This document shows, piece after piece, positions 42,688-52,300 of a DNA stretch of 64,000 nt. The number at the start of each line of letters is the position of its first letter. Position 1 is the first letter of the stretch. Both the position numbers and the translations under genes were made by a program. The notes under the pieces are model-generated. The model was not told the DNA's origin, ran no database searches, and worked only from the letters and a program-made list of their open reading frames with translations. This DNA comes from Glycomyces algeriensis. Its GTDB lineage: Bacteria > Actinomycetota > Actinomycetes > Mycobacteriales > Micromonosporaceae. The stretch is from the NCBI RefSeq assembly GCF_027622855.1, contig NZ_JAPZVR010000005.1, positions 348,851 through 412,850 on the forward strand, written 5' to 3'.

Positions 42688-43287
42688 TCAGTCGGCGTCG
42701 GGCTGGTTGGGGTCGTGGGCGGTGCGGTAGCGGCGCCTGCGGCGGGGGCGCGGGCGGACGCGGCCGCGCGCCCGCTGGATCTGGTCGATCTCGTACCGCA
42801 GGTACCAGGGCTCCCAGCCGCCCTGGCGGAACCACTGGCGGGCGGTGTGCGAGGCGAGGCCGCCGAGGACGCAGAGCGACACGATGATCCACAGTGGAGA
42901 AACGATGAGCGCCCAGACCTCGCCGTAGGTGCGCACGACGGCGGTGATGCCGATCCAGGTGTTGAGCGGGACGAAGACGACGGCGGCGACGCGGGCCCAC
43001 TTGCGGCCCAGACCGAGGGCGAGGACCGCCATCACGTACGGCACGGTGTAGACCACGAGCGCGGGCGCCACCACCGCGATCGGGAAGCTCGCGCCGATGT
43101 CGATGGCGGCCTCGACGTCGGCGAGGAACGGCACCCCTTCGGTCTCGCCCTTGACCCAGTTGAAGATCCGGGGTCCGATGCCGACGCTCACGCTGAGCAC
43201 CATGAAGTACTGGAACACCAGCATGACCTGGGCGAGGTCGACCGAGTGCGGCTTGTCGTACAGCGCTTGCGGATCAGAGGTGCTCAT
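42688..43287 (-). CDS. Predicted membrane protein
   Basis: A 199-residue protein with four helices (roughly residues 20-40, 65-90, 95-120 and 125-150), an acidic N-terminus and a very basic, disordered Arg-rich C-terminus (GRVRPRPRRRRRYR). Unknown family. Good ribosome site (GGAGG, 8 nt). Divergent from the MerR regulator at 43477; that regulator may control it. Confidence 0.8.
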   Translation of the reverse strand: MSTSDPQALYDKPHSVDLAQVMLVFQYFMVLSVSVGIGPRIFNWVKGETEGVPFLADVEAAIDIGASFPIAVVAPALVVYTVPYVMAVLALGLGRKWARVAAVVFVPLNTWIGITAVVRTYGEVWALIVSPLWIIVSLCVLGGLASHTARQWFRQGGWEPWYLRYEIDQIQRARGRVRPRPRRRRRYRTAHDPNQPDAD

Positions 43288-43476
43288 CACGGGCCTCCAA
43301 GGGGCCGGGGCCTCGGACCGCCTGGGACGACGTCCGTCCAGTGCGTCCATCGCGGCTTCGCCGTCTCGATTGCGGGGCTTGCCATCATATCGCTTTTGCG
43401 CCTTTCCCGATACCGTGCGAGGCGTCGCCGGAAGCCTCCGGCGCGGGCCTCCGCGTTCCGTTAGGGTCAACGACCT

Positions 43477-44178
43477 GTGGACACCTTGCGACCTTCCGAC
43501 CTCGCCCGCGAGCACGGGCTCTCGACCCAGGCCGTCCGCAACTACGAGCGCGACGGCTTCCTCCCGGCGGCGGCGCGCACGCCCAGCGGGTACCGGGTCT
43601 ACACCGAGCTGCACGCGGCGGCGCTGCGCGCGTTCCTGGCGCTGATCCCGGCGTACGGGCACGCCGAGGCAGGCCGGATCATGAAGGCGCTCAATGCAGG
43701 CGATCAAGAGAGCGCCTTGGCACTGATCGACCGCGGGCACCTGCGGCTGGTCCGCGACCGCGAGACCCTGGACGCGGTGCGCGGCGCGATCGGGCACCTC
43801 ACGGCCGAGCCCGCGCCCGCGCGGTTCCACGGCCCGCCGCTCACGGTGGGCGAACTGGCGCGACGGCTCGACGTCACCGCCGCGACCCTCCGGAACTGGG
43901 AGCACGCCGGGATCCTCACCCCCGAGCGCGAACCGGTGACCGGGTACCGATTGTTCCGGGACGAGGACGTGCGGGACGCCGAACTCGCCCATCTGCTGCG
44001 GCGCGGCGACTACCCGCTGGAGCGCATCGCGGTGGTCGTCGGCCAGGTCCGCACCGCGGGCGGCACCGAGGAGCTGGCGCTCGCGCTCGAAGGCTGGGGC
44101 GAGCGGCTGACCGAGCGCGGCCTCGCGATGCTCGACGCGGCCGCGCAGCTGAGCCGGTACCTGCAGCTCGCCCAGTGA
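43477..44178 (+). CDS. Double-domain MerR family regulator (TioE-like)
   Basis: A 233-residue protein with two MerR-type helix-turn-helix domains in tandem: residues about 4-70 (LRPSDLAREHGLSTQAVRNYERDGFLP, GYRVYTELH) and 121-190 (LTVGELARRLDVTAATLRNWEHAGILTP, GYRLFRDEDV). Twin-domain MerR proteins of the TioE type are described in actinomycetes. No effector or metal cysteines visible. GTG start; a TAGGGT -10-like element lies 9 nt before it, with no ribosome site, so leaderless translation is possible. Confidence 0.88.
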   Translation: MDTLRPSDLAREHGLSTQAVRNYERDGFLPAAARTPSGYRVYTELHAAALRAFLALIPAYGHAEAGRIMKALNAGDQESALALIDRGHLRLVRDRETLDAVRGAIGHLTAEPAPARFHGPPLTVGELARRLDVTAATLRNWEHAGILTPEREPVTGYRLFRDEDVRDAELAHLLRRGDYPLERIAVVVGQVRTAGGTEELALALEGWGERLTERGLAMLDAAAQLSRYLQLAQ

Positions 44179-44185
44179 ACGCCGA

Positions 44186-44214
44186 TTGACAAGCGTTGAT
44201 ATCCCACTTACCAT
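44186..44214 (+). promoter_or_regulatory. Consensus promoter for the xylanase gene
   Basis: TTGACA (44186-44191), a 17-bp spacer and TACCAT (44209-44214) match sigma-70 -35/-10 elements with optimal spacing. It begins right after the MerR stop and lies 88 bp before the xylanase start. Confidence 0.72.
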
Positions 44215-44228
44215 GGCACCGTCATTCT

Positions 44229-44261
44229 CGGAAAGTTTCATGAAAATCTTCGAAACTTCCG
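44229..44261. promoter_or_regulatory. Xylanase-type inverted operator pair
   Basis: CGGAAAGTTTC (44229-44239) and GAAACTTCCG (44252-44261) are inverted copies just downstream of the promoter. GAAA-TTTC-like elements of this kind lie before actinomycete xylanase genes and are bound by LacI-type repressors; the regulator itself is not in this window. Confidence 0.6.
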
Positions 44262-44301
44262 AAGCTTTGTTTTCCCTCCTCCGCAATGGAGCTGCCAAGC
44301 C

Positions 44302-46647
44302 ATGGAACGTCACCCCCGATCGCGGCATCGGCGCCTCCGCGCCCTCGCCGCCGGAACCGGAGCGCTGGTCCTCCCCGCCGCGCTCGCCTTCGGCCAACCC
44401 GCCGCCGCCCAGGACGAGCCCACCGTCGTCTACGCCGCCGACTTCGCGGACGGCACGGTCGGCGACTGGGCCCCGCGCGGCCCCGTCACCCTCGCCGTCG
44501 AGGACGGCGCGCTCCTCACCACCGGCCGCACCGCCGACTGGAACGGCCCCGCCCTCGACCTCACCGGGCTCATCGCCCCCGGCGGCGTGTACGAGATCGC
44601 GCTCGACGTCCGCTTCGCCGCCGACAGCGCCGGCGAGGTCGTCTCCGCCACCGTCCAGCGCGAGGCCGGCGGCGAGACCGCCTACGACAGCGTCGTCTAC
44701 CAGGCCGCCGCCGGCGCCGACTGGACCACGCTGAGCGGCGAGTACAGCATCGGCGCGACCGCCGACGCCCTCACGCTCTACGTCGAGTCGCCGACCCCCG
44801 AGGCCTCGTACGCGATCGACAACGTCCAGATCACCGAGCTCACCCCGCCCGGCGTCGACCCGGACATCCCGTCCCTCAAGGACGTCCTCGCCGACGACTT
44901 CCGCTTCGGCGCGGCCATCGACCCCCGCGACCTCGCCGCCCCCACCGGCAACCTGCTGAACAAGCACTTCAACCAGGTCACCGCCGAGAACCACATGAAG
45001 GTCGAGGCGATCCAGCCGACCGAGGGCACGTTCAACTTCGACGCCGCCGACGAACTCGTCGAGCACGCCGAGGCGAACGGCATGGAGGTCTACGGGCACA
45101 CGTTCCTATGGCACAGCCAGACCCCCGACTGGTGGTTCACCTACCCCGCCGGGCACCCGCAGGCCGGTGAGCCCATCGGCAGCTCGGCCGAGGACCAGCA
45201 GATCATGCTCGACCGCCTCGAAGCCCACATCGGCGCCATCGCGGAGCACTACGGCGACCGCATCTGGGCCTGGGACGTCGTCAACGAGGTCATCAGCGAC
45301 AACGCCGCCGAGGTGTACCGCGACAGCCGCTGGTTCCAGATCTTCGAAGGCCCCGAGTACATCTCGCACGCGTTCCGCATCGCCCGCGAGCAGCTCGACG
45401 CCGTCGGCGCCACCGAGGTGAAGCTCTTCATCAACGACTACGGCACCGACAACCCGGCCAAGCGCGACAACCTCTACAACCTCGTCGCCGACATGCTCGC
45501 CGACGGCGTCCCCGTCGACGGCGTGGGCCACCAGACCCACATCAGCCTCAACACCCCCCTCGAGAACATCGAGTCGAGCATCGACAAGTTCGCCGGACTC
45601 GGCGTCCTCCAAGCGGTGACCGAACTCGACGTCGCCATCGGCGCCCCCGTCGAAGGCGTGGAGTTCCCCGAGTACGACGCCCGCATCGTCCAGCAGGGCC
45701 ACTACTACCGCGACCTGTTCGCGATGCTCCGCGAGAAGGACCTCGAGTCCGTCACCGTCTGGGGCCTGCACGACGGCCGCTCCTGGCTGCGCGGCTTCAA
45801 CGGCACCCGCCCGCTGGAGTCCCCGCTGCCCTTCGACGACAACCTGCAGGCCAAGTGGGCCTACTGGGGCATCGTCGACCCGAGCCGCCTCCCCGAGATC
45901 CCCGTGGAGCCCGAACCCGAGTACGCCGTGGTCCAGGTGCCGCGGGCCAAGAACGCGCCCGTCATCGACGGCGAGAAGGACAAGGCCTGGAAGAAGGCCG
46001 CCACGGTCGCCACCGACGTCCGCGTCGAAGGCGCCGAGGACGGCGCGAAGGCCGACGTCTCGCTCATGTGGGACGAGAACGCGATGTACGCCCTGTTCGA
46101 GGTCACCGACCCCACCCTCGACGAGAGCAGCGCCAACCCGTGGGAGGAGGACTCCGTCGAGGTGTTCCTCAACCCCGGCAACACCAAGTCGGGCGGGTAC
46201 GACGACGCGGACGGCCAGTACCGCGTGAGCTTCACCAACGTCGTCTCCCTGGGCGGCAACGGACCCGACGCGGGCGCGGTCACCAGCGCCGCGGTCGCCA
46301 CGAGCACCGGCTACCGGGTCGAGATCGCGATCGCGCTGGCCGAGGGACAGGGCGAGGTCGGCGCCGAGCACGGCCTCGACCTGCAGGTCAACGACGCCAC
46401 CGACGGGGTGCGCACCGCCGCGCACACCTGGTACGACCCGACCGGCCAGTCCTGGAGCACCAACAAGATGTGGGGCATCGCCGAACTGGTCGAGAAGGTC
46501 AAGAACGACAACGGGAACGGCGGCGGCGGGAGCCTGCCCGTCACCGGTGCCGGCCTCACGGTCGCGGTCGCCTCGGCCGCGGTCCTCGCGGTCGGCGGCA
46601 CGTTCCTGGTGCTGCGGCAGCGCCGCGCCGCCAACTGGGGCGAATGA
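44302..46647 (+). CDS. Wall-anchored GH10 endo-1,4-beta-xylanase
   Basis: A 781-residue multi-domain xylan hydrolase. Order: Tat/Sec-like signal with RHRRLRALAAG and AAAQDE cleavage (about 1-38); a CBM4/9/22-like beta-sandwich (about 40-180); GH10 catalytic barrel (about 190-535) with acid/base E329 in WDVVNEV and nucleophile E441 in VTELDV; a CBM9-like carbohydrate-binding domain (about 540-730); a Gly/Asn linker; LPVTG (745-749), a hydrophobic helix and RQRR tail. The LPXTG signal means sortase attachment to peptidoglycan. It cleaves internal xylan bonds at the cell surface. Promoter and operators precede it. Confidence 0.95.
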   Translation: MERHPRSRHRRLRALAAGTGALVLPAALAFGQPAAAQDEPTVVYAADFADGTVGDWAPRGPVTLAVEDGALLTTGRTADWNGPALDLTGLIAPGGVYEIALDVRFAADSAGEVVSATVQREAGGETAYDSVVYQAAAGADWTTLSGEYSIGATADALTLYVESPTPEASYAIDNVQITELTPPGVDPDIPSLKDVLADDFRFGAAIDPRDLAAPTGNLLNKHFNQVTAENHMKVEAIQPTEGTFNFDAADELVEHAEANGMEVYGHTFLWHSQTPDWWFTYPAGHPQAGEPIGSSAEDQQIMLDRLEAHIGAIAEHYGDRIWAWDVVNEVISDNAAEVYRDSRWFQIFEGPEYISHAFRIAREQLDAVGATEVKLFINDYGTDNPAKRDNLYNLVADMLADGVPVDGVGHQTHISLNTPLENIESSIDKFAGLGVLQAVTELDVAIGAPVEGVEFPEYDARIVQQGHYYRDLFAMLREKDLESVTVWGLHDGRSWLRGFNGTRPLESPLPFDDNLQAKWAYWGIVDPSRLPEIPVEPEPEYAVVQVPRAKNAPVIDGEKDKAWKKAATVATDVRVEGAEDGAKADVSLMWDENAMYALFEVTDPTLDESSANPWEEDSVEVFLNPGNTKSGGYDDADGQYRVSFTNVVSLGGNGPDAGAVTSAAVATSTGYRVEIAIALAEGQGEVGAEHGLDLQVNDATDGVRTAAHTWYDPTGQSWSTNKMWGIAELVEKVKNDNGNGGGGSLPVTGAGLTVAVASAAVLAVGGTFLVLRQRRAANWGE

Positions 46648-46661
46648 CGCCATAGGTAGAT

Positions 46662-46687
46662 GACAGGGCGGGGCCGCGAGGTCCCGC
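46662..46687 (+). terminator. Hairpin after xylanase
   Basis: AGGGCGGG and CCCGCCCT form an 8-bp stem with a 10-nt loop 15 bp after the xylanase stop. Confidence 0.6.
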
Positions 46688-46735
46688 CCTCGTCGTGTCC
46701 GGCGCGATGTCGTACCACCGTGCCACCATTGGGAC

Positions 46736-47011
46736 ATGTGCCGCAATGTGAAGACCCTGTTCAACTTCGATCCGCCCGCCACGGAGGAGGAGGTCGCCGC
46801 CGCCGCGCTCCAGTACGTGCGCAAGGTCAGCGGCTCGACCCATCCGTCGCAGGCCAACGAGGCGGTCTTCGAGGCCGCCGTGGCCGCGATCGCCGCCGCG
46901 ACCCAGGAGCTGCTCGACGGCCTGGTCACGTCCGCACCGCCGAAGGACCGCGAGGTCGAGGCGGCCAAGGCGAAGGCCCGCTCGGCCCAGCGCTTCGGCA
47001 CCGGGGACTAA
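46736..47011 (+). CDS. DUF2277 family protein
   Basis: A 91-residue helical protein starting MCRNVKTLFNFDPPATEEEV, then AALQYVRKVSG and FEAAVAAIAAATQELLDGL. Matches the small DUF2277 family of unknown function, common in actinobacteria and proteobacteria. No ribosome site is strong. Its role is unknown. Confidence 0.9.
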   Translation: MCRNVKTLFNFDPPATEEEVAAAALQYVRKVSGSTHPSQANEAVFEAAVAAIAAATQELLDGLVTSAPPKDREVEAAKAKARSAQRFGTGD

Positions 47012-47083
47012 GACCCGTCCGAAGACGCCCCTGCGCCCGCATCGGTGGGAAGCTGAGACTTCCACATGCGGGAAGGGGCGCTC

Positions 47084-47806
47084 ATGCGGTTCGACGGATA
47101 TCGGGTGGTCGTGACCGGGGCCGGTCGCGGCTTCGGCAGGAGCCTGGCGATCGCGCTGAGCCGGGACGGCGCGGAGGTGTTCCTCAGTGCCCGCGACTTC
47201 CGGGCGGCCGAAACGGTCGCGGAGGAGGTGCGGCACGCCGGCGGGCGGGCGCACGCGTTCGAATGCGACCTTGCCGATCCCGAGTCGGTGCGCGAGTTCG
47301 CCACCACCGTCGGCGAGGTGACCGACGCTGTCGACGTGCTCGTCAACAACGGCGCGCCCTACCTGGACGCGGGCGGGTTCCTCGAAGCGGACGACGCGCA
47401 GGTCGCGGCGACCATCGCGGCCGGCGCCACCGGCACGGTGCTCGCCACCAAGGCGCTCCTGCCGCTGCTGCTGCGCAGCCCGCGGCCTGACATCGTGACC
47501 ATGGTGTCCGGGTGCGGCGAGTACGGCAACCACCGGTCCGAAGCGCACGAGGCGTTCTACGCCGCGAAGGCCGCGCAGTCCGGGTTCACCGAAGTGCTCT
47601 CGAAGCGCCTGCGGCCCCAAGGGGTCCGCGTCATCTCCCTCTACCCGCCGGACTTCGACGACACCGACCCGCTCGGACCCGCATGGGACGCCGAACGCAG
47701 CGACGGTGACGCCCTCACGGCCCGCTCGGTCGCCGACTGCGTCATGTTCGCGATCGGCCAGCCGCGCGACTGCTACATCAAGTCGTTCTACTTCGAGCAG
47801 GCCTGA
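47084..47806 (+). CDS. Short-chain dehydrogenase/reductase
   Basis: A 240-residue Rossmann-fold oxidoreductase. NAD(P) motif VVVTGAGRGFGRSLA (TGxxxGxG), NNGAP after strand 4, active-site Tyr/Lys in EAFYAAKAAQSG (YxxxK) and a Ser at about SGCGE. Substrate not determinable. I start at ATG 47084, which has GGAAGGGG upstream, rather than an ATG 18 bp earlier. The stop merges with a terminator stem. Confidence 0.9.
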   Translation: MRFDGYRVVVTGAGRGFGRSLAIALSRDGAEVFLSARDFRAAETVAEEVRHAGGRAHAFECDLADPESVREFATTVGEVTDAVDVLVNNGAPYLDAGGFLEADDAQVAATIAAGATGTVLATKALLPLLLRSPRPDIVTMVSGCGEYGNHRSEAHEAFYAAKAAQSGFTEVLSKRLRPQGVRVISLYPPDFDDTDPLGPAWDAERSDGDALTARSVADCVMFAIGQPRDCYIKSFYFEQA

Positions 47807-47831
47807 AGGGGCCGGACTCATCCGGCCCCTT
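47806..47831. terminator. Bidirectional terminator hairpin
   Basis: AAGGGGCCGGA and TCCGGCCCCTT form a perfect 11-bp stem with a CTCA loop, beginning on the last base of the SDR stop and ending 10 bp before the convergent gene's stop. Confidence 0.8.
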
Positions 47832-47841
47832 CGCGCCTCGA

Positions 47842-48432
47842 TCAGCGGATGCGGTCGTAGACCAGGGAGACCGTGCCGTCCTCGCCCGCGGCCTGGCTCG
47901 CCAGCGCCCACTGCCCTTCGGGGAGCCCGCCGTCGAACAGGCGCGGGCCCTCGCCGAGGAACACCGGGAACAGCGTGATCGCCAGGCGGTCGACCTGGTC
48001 GGCGGCCAGGAGCGCCTTGATGACGCTCGCGCTGGCGAGCACCAGGATGTCGCCGCCTTCACCGGCCTTGAGGTCGGCGACCACCTCTGCGGTGGGTTCG
48101 TCGCGGATCTCCGTCCGCTCCCAGGGCGCTTTGTCAAGTGTGGAGGAGAGGACCGTCTTGTCGGTGTCGACGAGCCACTGCGCGAAGGCCTCGTCGCGGG
48201 GGTCGACGCCTTCGGCGCCGATCACGGTGGGCCAGAAGCCCAGGAAGCCTTCGGCGTTGACGCGGCCGAGCAGGGCCGTGGTCGCGGTCTCGTGGAGGGC
48301 GGCGAGGTGGTCGCGGGCGGTGTCCGAGACCGCGTACGGCATCACCCAGCCCATGTCGAGCGGGTTCGCCTTGGCGTAGCGGCCGTCGAGGGAGAGGGCG
48401 GTGTTGGTGACGACGCGTCGGGTGGTGGTCAT
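47842..48432 (-). CDS. RibD C-terminal/dihydrofolate-reductase-like protein
   Basis: A 196-residue protein of the RibD C-terminal (DHFR-like) family: N-terminal NTALSLDGRYAKANP, ATTALLGRVNAEGF, DKTVLSS, and ILVLASASVIKALLAADQVDRL with LFPVFLGEGPRLFDG. These actinobacterial proteins bind NADPH, but few have known substrates; folate and riboflavin roles are not proven. It follows the ArsR-SRPBCC gene by 18 bp and is presumably co-transcribed and controlled by it. Confidence 0.88.
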   Translation of the reverse strand: MTTTRRVVTNTALSLDGRYAKANPLDMGWVMPYAVSDTARDHLAALHETATTALLGRVNAEGFLGFWPTVIGAEGVDPRDEAFAQWLVDTDKTVLSSTLDKAPWERTEIRDEPTAEVVADLKAGEGGDILVLASASVIKALLAADQVDRLAITLFPVFLGEGPRLFDGGLPEGQWALASQAAGEDGTVSLVYDRIR

Positions 48433-48450
48433 GGTGTGCTCCTTGCGGTT

Positions 48451-49248
48451 TCAGGGGTTGAGGATCGAGGCGAGCTTGTCGAGGGTCTGGCCGAAGCCGA
48501 TCTCGATGCCGGCGATGAAGTCGGCGGCGTCGACGGTGCTGTCGGAGAGCCGCCAGTGGACGTCGAGGTCCGTGCCGTCGCCGCTCGGGCGGAGGTCGAA
48601 CTCGACGTGGGAGGTGAAGGCGATGCCGCCGTCGGGCAGCAGCGGGGAGAGCCGGTAGGCCAGGCGCTCACCGGGAATGGCCTCGGTCACTTCGCCTTCG
48701 GCGCGGCCGGCGACGAGGTCGGTGCCCTTGTCGTCGATGTCGCGGTACTCCAGGACGATGCGGCCGTCCGGTCGCGCTTCGAAGACCAGTTCGGAGACGC
48801 GGAAGTCGTCGGGCGTCCACCACCGGTCGAGCAGCTCGGTCTCGGTCAGGTGCGGCCAGAGGGCCGCCGGAGCGGCCGGGAGGGACCGGGTGAACCGGAA
48901 CGAGCGGCCGTCGGCCCAGCCTTCGGCCGTGGCGGCGAGGCGCTCGGCGTCGGCGCTCGCGCCGTACCGGTCGAATCCCTCGTGGCCGTCAGCGGCGTCG
49001 GCGAGGGCATGCAGTGCGGTCGCCAGGTCCCGCAGCGGGCCCGAGCGGAGCGCGTAGATGCGGCGCTGGCCGTTGCGCTGGGAGGCGACGAGGCCGGCGC
49101 GTTCGAGGGCCTGGAGGTGCTTGGTGGTCTGCGGTTGGCGCGCCCCGGCCAGCTCGGCGAGGACGCCGACCGGCCGGGGCCGCTCGGCCAGGAGTTCGAC
49201 GAGCCGCCACCGAGCCGGGTCGGCGAGTGCGGCGAGGATTGCTTCCAT
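48451..49248 (-). CDS. ArsR-type regulator fused to SRPBCC (AHSA1-like) domain
   Basis: A 265-residue fusion. Residues 1-90 are an ArsR-like winged helix (LAALADPARWRLVELLAERPRPVGVLAELAGARQPQTTKHLQALERAGL across the helices) without the CxxC metal site. Residues about 110-255 are an AHSA1/SRPBCC lipid-or-ligand-binding domain (FRFTRSLPAAPAALWPHLTE, then DFRVSELVF and HWRLSD). Such fusions probably sense a hydrophobic ligand. A palindromic AT-rich site sits 10 bp upstream. Co-transcribed with the DHFR-like gene. Confidence 0.9.
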   Translation of the reverse strand: MEAILAALADPARWRLVELLAERPRPVGVLAELAGARQPQTTKHLQALERAGLVASQRNGQRRIYALRSGPLRDLATALHALADAADGHEGFDRYGASADAERLAATAEGWADGRSFRFTRSLPAAPAALWPHLTETELLDRWWTPDDFRVSELVFEARPDGRIVLEYRDIDDKGTDLVAGRAEGEVTEAIPGERLAYRLSPLLPDGGIAFTSHVEFDLRPSGDGTDLDVHWRLSDSTVDAADFIAGIEIGFGQTLDKLASILNP

Positions 49249-49257
49249 GAGAAGAAG

Positions 49258-49293
49258 TATTCCTCATGGAGAATATTCTTGTCAAGGAATATC
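49258..49293. promoter_or_regulatory. ArsR-type operator with palindromes
   Basis: AGAATATTCT (49270-49279) is a perfect 10-bp palindrome. It is flanked by TATTC...GAATA (49258-49275) and ATATTC...GAATAT (about 49273-49293). These overlapping AT-rich dyads lie just before the ArsR-SRPBCC start codon, in the gap following mfd. Confidence 0.65.
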
Positions 49294-49304
49294 TTGTAAT
49301 TCGC

Positions 49305-52300
49305 TCAGGCGGCCTCGGGAATGATGTCGTTGACCAGGTCGGCGCACCACTGCAGGAGCGACAGGCCCTCGAGCGGCTTGCCGCCGATCTTCGAGGTGGT
49401 CGGGCGCGGGACGCTGATGAGGCCCGCCTGCGGCTTGTAGTGCGCGTCCGGGTAGTGCCGGCCGAGCCGCAGCTGCTTCGAGTCGGGCAGCTCGATCGAG
49501 GAGAACCGGAGGTTCTTCCCTTGCAGCGCAACGTCCTGGAGGCCGTGGGCGCGGGCGAGGAGCCGGAACCGGGCCAGGTGGAACAGGGTCTGCGCCTGGT
49601 CGGGCGCGGGACCGTACCGGTCCTCCATCTCCTCGCGCACCTCGTCGAGCTCGGCCTCGCTGTGGACCTCGGAGATCTTGCGGTACATCTCCAGGCGCAG
49701 CCGCTCGACCTCCACGTAGTCGAACGGGATGTTCGCGTCCAGCGGCAGCTCCACCTTGACCGGCGCGGGCGGCTCCTCGGCGCCGCCCTTGAACGACGCC
49801 ACCGCCTCGCCGACCATGCGCAGGTACAGGTCGAAGCCCACGTCCGCGATGTGCCCGGACTGCTCGGCCCCCAGGAGGTTGCCAGCGCCGCGGATCTCGA
49901 GGTCCTTCATCGCCACGTACATGCCGGCGCCGAGCTCGGAGTGCTGCGCGATCGTCGCGAGCCGCTCGTGCGCGGTCTCCGAGAGGGTCTGCTCCGGCGG
50001 GTACAGGAAGTACGCGTACGCCCGGTCGCGGCTGCGGCCCACGCGGCCGCGGATCTGGTGCAGCTGCGAGAGGCCGAGCAGGTCGGCCCGCTCCACGATG
50101 AGGGTGTTCGCGTTCGGGATGTCGATGCCGGACTCGATGATCGTGGTCGAGACGAGCACGTCGTACTCGCTCTCCCAGAACCCCTGCATGATCTTCTCGA
50201 GCTGGCCTTCGCCCATTTTCCCGTGGGCCACGGCGATCCGGGCCTCGGGGACGAGCTCGCGCAGCTTCGTCGCGGCCCGGTCGATGGACTCGACCCGGTT
50301 GTGCAGGTAGAACACTTGGCCGTCGCGCAGCAGCTCCCGGTGGATCGCGGCGGCCACCTGCTTGGCCTCCCAGGCGCCCACATAGGTCAGCACCGGGTGG
50401 CGCTCCTCGGGCGGGGTGGCGATCGTCGACATCTCGCGGATGCCCGTCACCGCCATCTCGAGCGTGCGCGGGATCGGCGTCGCGGACATGGTGAGCACGT
50501 CCACGGCGGTGCGCAGGGCCTTCAGCTTCTCCTTGTGCTCCACGCCGAACCGCTGCTCTTCGTCCACAATGATCAGACCCAGGTCCTTGAACCGGGTCTC
50601 GGCCTGCAGGAGCCGGTGCGTGCCCACGAGGATGTCGATCTCCCCCGCGGCGATGCCCTTCTGGATCTCCCCGGCCTCGCGCGTCGACTGGAACCGCGAG
50701 AGCTGCTTGATCTTCACCGGGAACTGGCCCATGCGCTCCACGAACGTGCCGTAGTGCTGGCTCGCCAGGAGCGTGGTCGGCACGAGCACCGCCACCTGCT
50801 TGCCGTCCTGCACGGCCTTGAACGCGGCGCGCACGGCGACCTCGGTCTTGCCGTACCCCACATCGCCCATGACGAGGCGGTCCATCGGGACGCGCGCCTC
50901 CATGTCAGCCTTCGTGTCCATGATGGCCGACATCTGGTCGGGGGTCTCGATGTACGGGAACGCGTCCTCGAGCTCGCGCTGCCACGGCGTGTCCGGGCTG
51001 AACGCGTGCCCTTGGGCCGCTTGGCGGGCCGCGTACAACTGGATCAGCTCGGCCGCGATCTCGCGAACGGCCTTGCGGGCCCGGCGCTTCGTCTTCTGCC
51101 AGTCCGCGCCGCCCAGCTTGTGCACCGTCGGCTGCTCGCCGCCCACGTACCGCGTGAGCTGGTCGAGCGAGTCGGTGGGCACGAACAGGCGGTCGCCCGG
51201 CTGGCCGCGCTTGGAGGCGGCGTACTCGATCACCAGGTACTCGCGCTCGGCCCCGCCGATAGCGCGCCGCACCATCTCCACGTACTTGCCGACGCCGTGC
51301 GCGTCGTGCACCACGAAGTCCCCGGGCGAGAGCTCGAGCGGGTTGACCACGCCGCGCCGCTTGGCGGCCTTGCCCTTGCGCGGCTTCTGGGCCGCGAGGG
51401 CCTTGCCGCCCGCGATGTCGGCGGCCGTGACGACCACGAGACCCGAAGCGGCGTCGACGAACCCGAGCGTGAGCGTGCCGGTGCAGGCGACGACCTCGCC
51501 CGCGCGGAACTCCTGCGGCGCGGCCTCCAGGTGCGCGCCGATGCCCTCGGCCTTCAACTGCTCGGCGGCCCGCTCGGCCCCGCCGAGGGCCGGGTAGACG
51601 ACGGCGACGGCACGGCCCTCGCGGGTCCAGGCCTGCATGTCCGCCACGAGCTGCGGCGTGTTCCCGTGGTAGCGCGGGGTCTCGGCGATGCCGAGGTCCA
51701 CGGTGATCGACTCGTCGGCCGTCACGTCTCCATAGTGGAGCGGTTCGCCGGTGATGGTCGCGAGCTCGTCCGCGAGCGCGTCCTCCTCGGGGGCGACGGC
51801 GAACGGCGAGATCGTCCACCAGCGCTGGCCCTTGGCGAGCGCGGCGGTGCGGGCCTCGGCGAGGTCGTGGAACGTGCCCGCGCCGAGGTCCACGGGCGCT
51901 TCGGCCCCGGCCGCGGCGGCGGCCCAGGAGGCGTCGAGGAACTCGTTCGAGGTGGCGACGAGATCGACCGCGCGCGAGCGGATCCGCTCGGGCTCGATCG
52001 CGACGACCAGCGAGTTCCGGGGCAGCACCTCCTGGAACAGCTGCAGCTCGTCCGGTCCGGCGAGCGCGGGCAGGAGGGACTCCATGCCTTCGGCCGGGAT
52101 GCCCTGGGCGAGCTTGGCGCACATCTCGGCGATGCCGGGGTAGGCGTCGCCGAGGGCGGCCGCCTTCTCCCGCACCGCATCGGTGAGGAGCAGTTCACGG
52201 CAGGCGACGGCGCGCAGCTCAGGCGCTTCGTCGAGGGAGCGCTGGTCGGCGACGGAGAACTCGCGGATGGAGTCGACCTCGTCGCCGAAGAACTCCAGGC

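Noticed and set aside
42688..45099. 803-residue minus-strand extension covering MerR and the xylanase start
   Set aside because: Only the last 199 residues look coding; the rest is antisense to MerR and GH10 genes.
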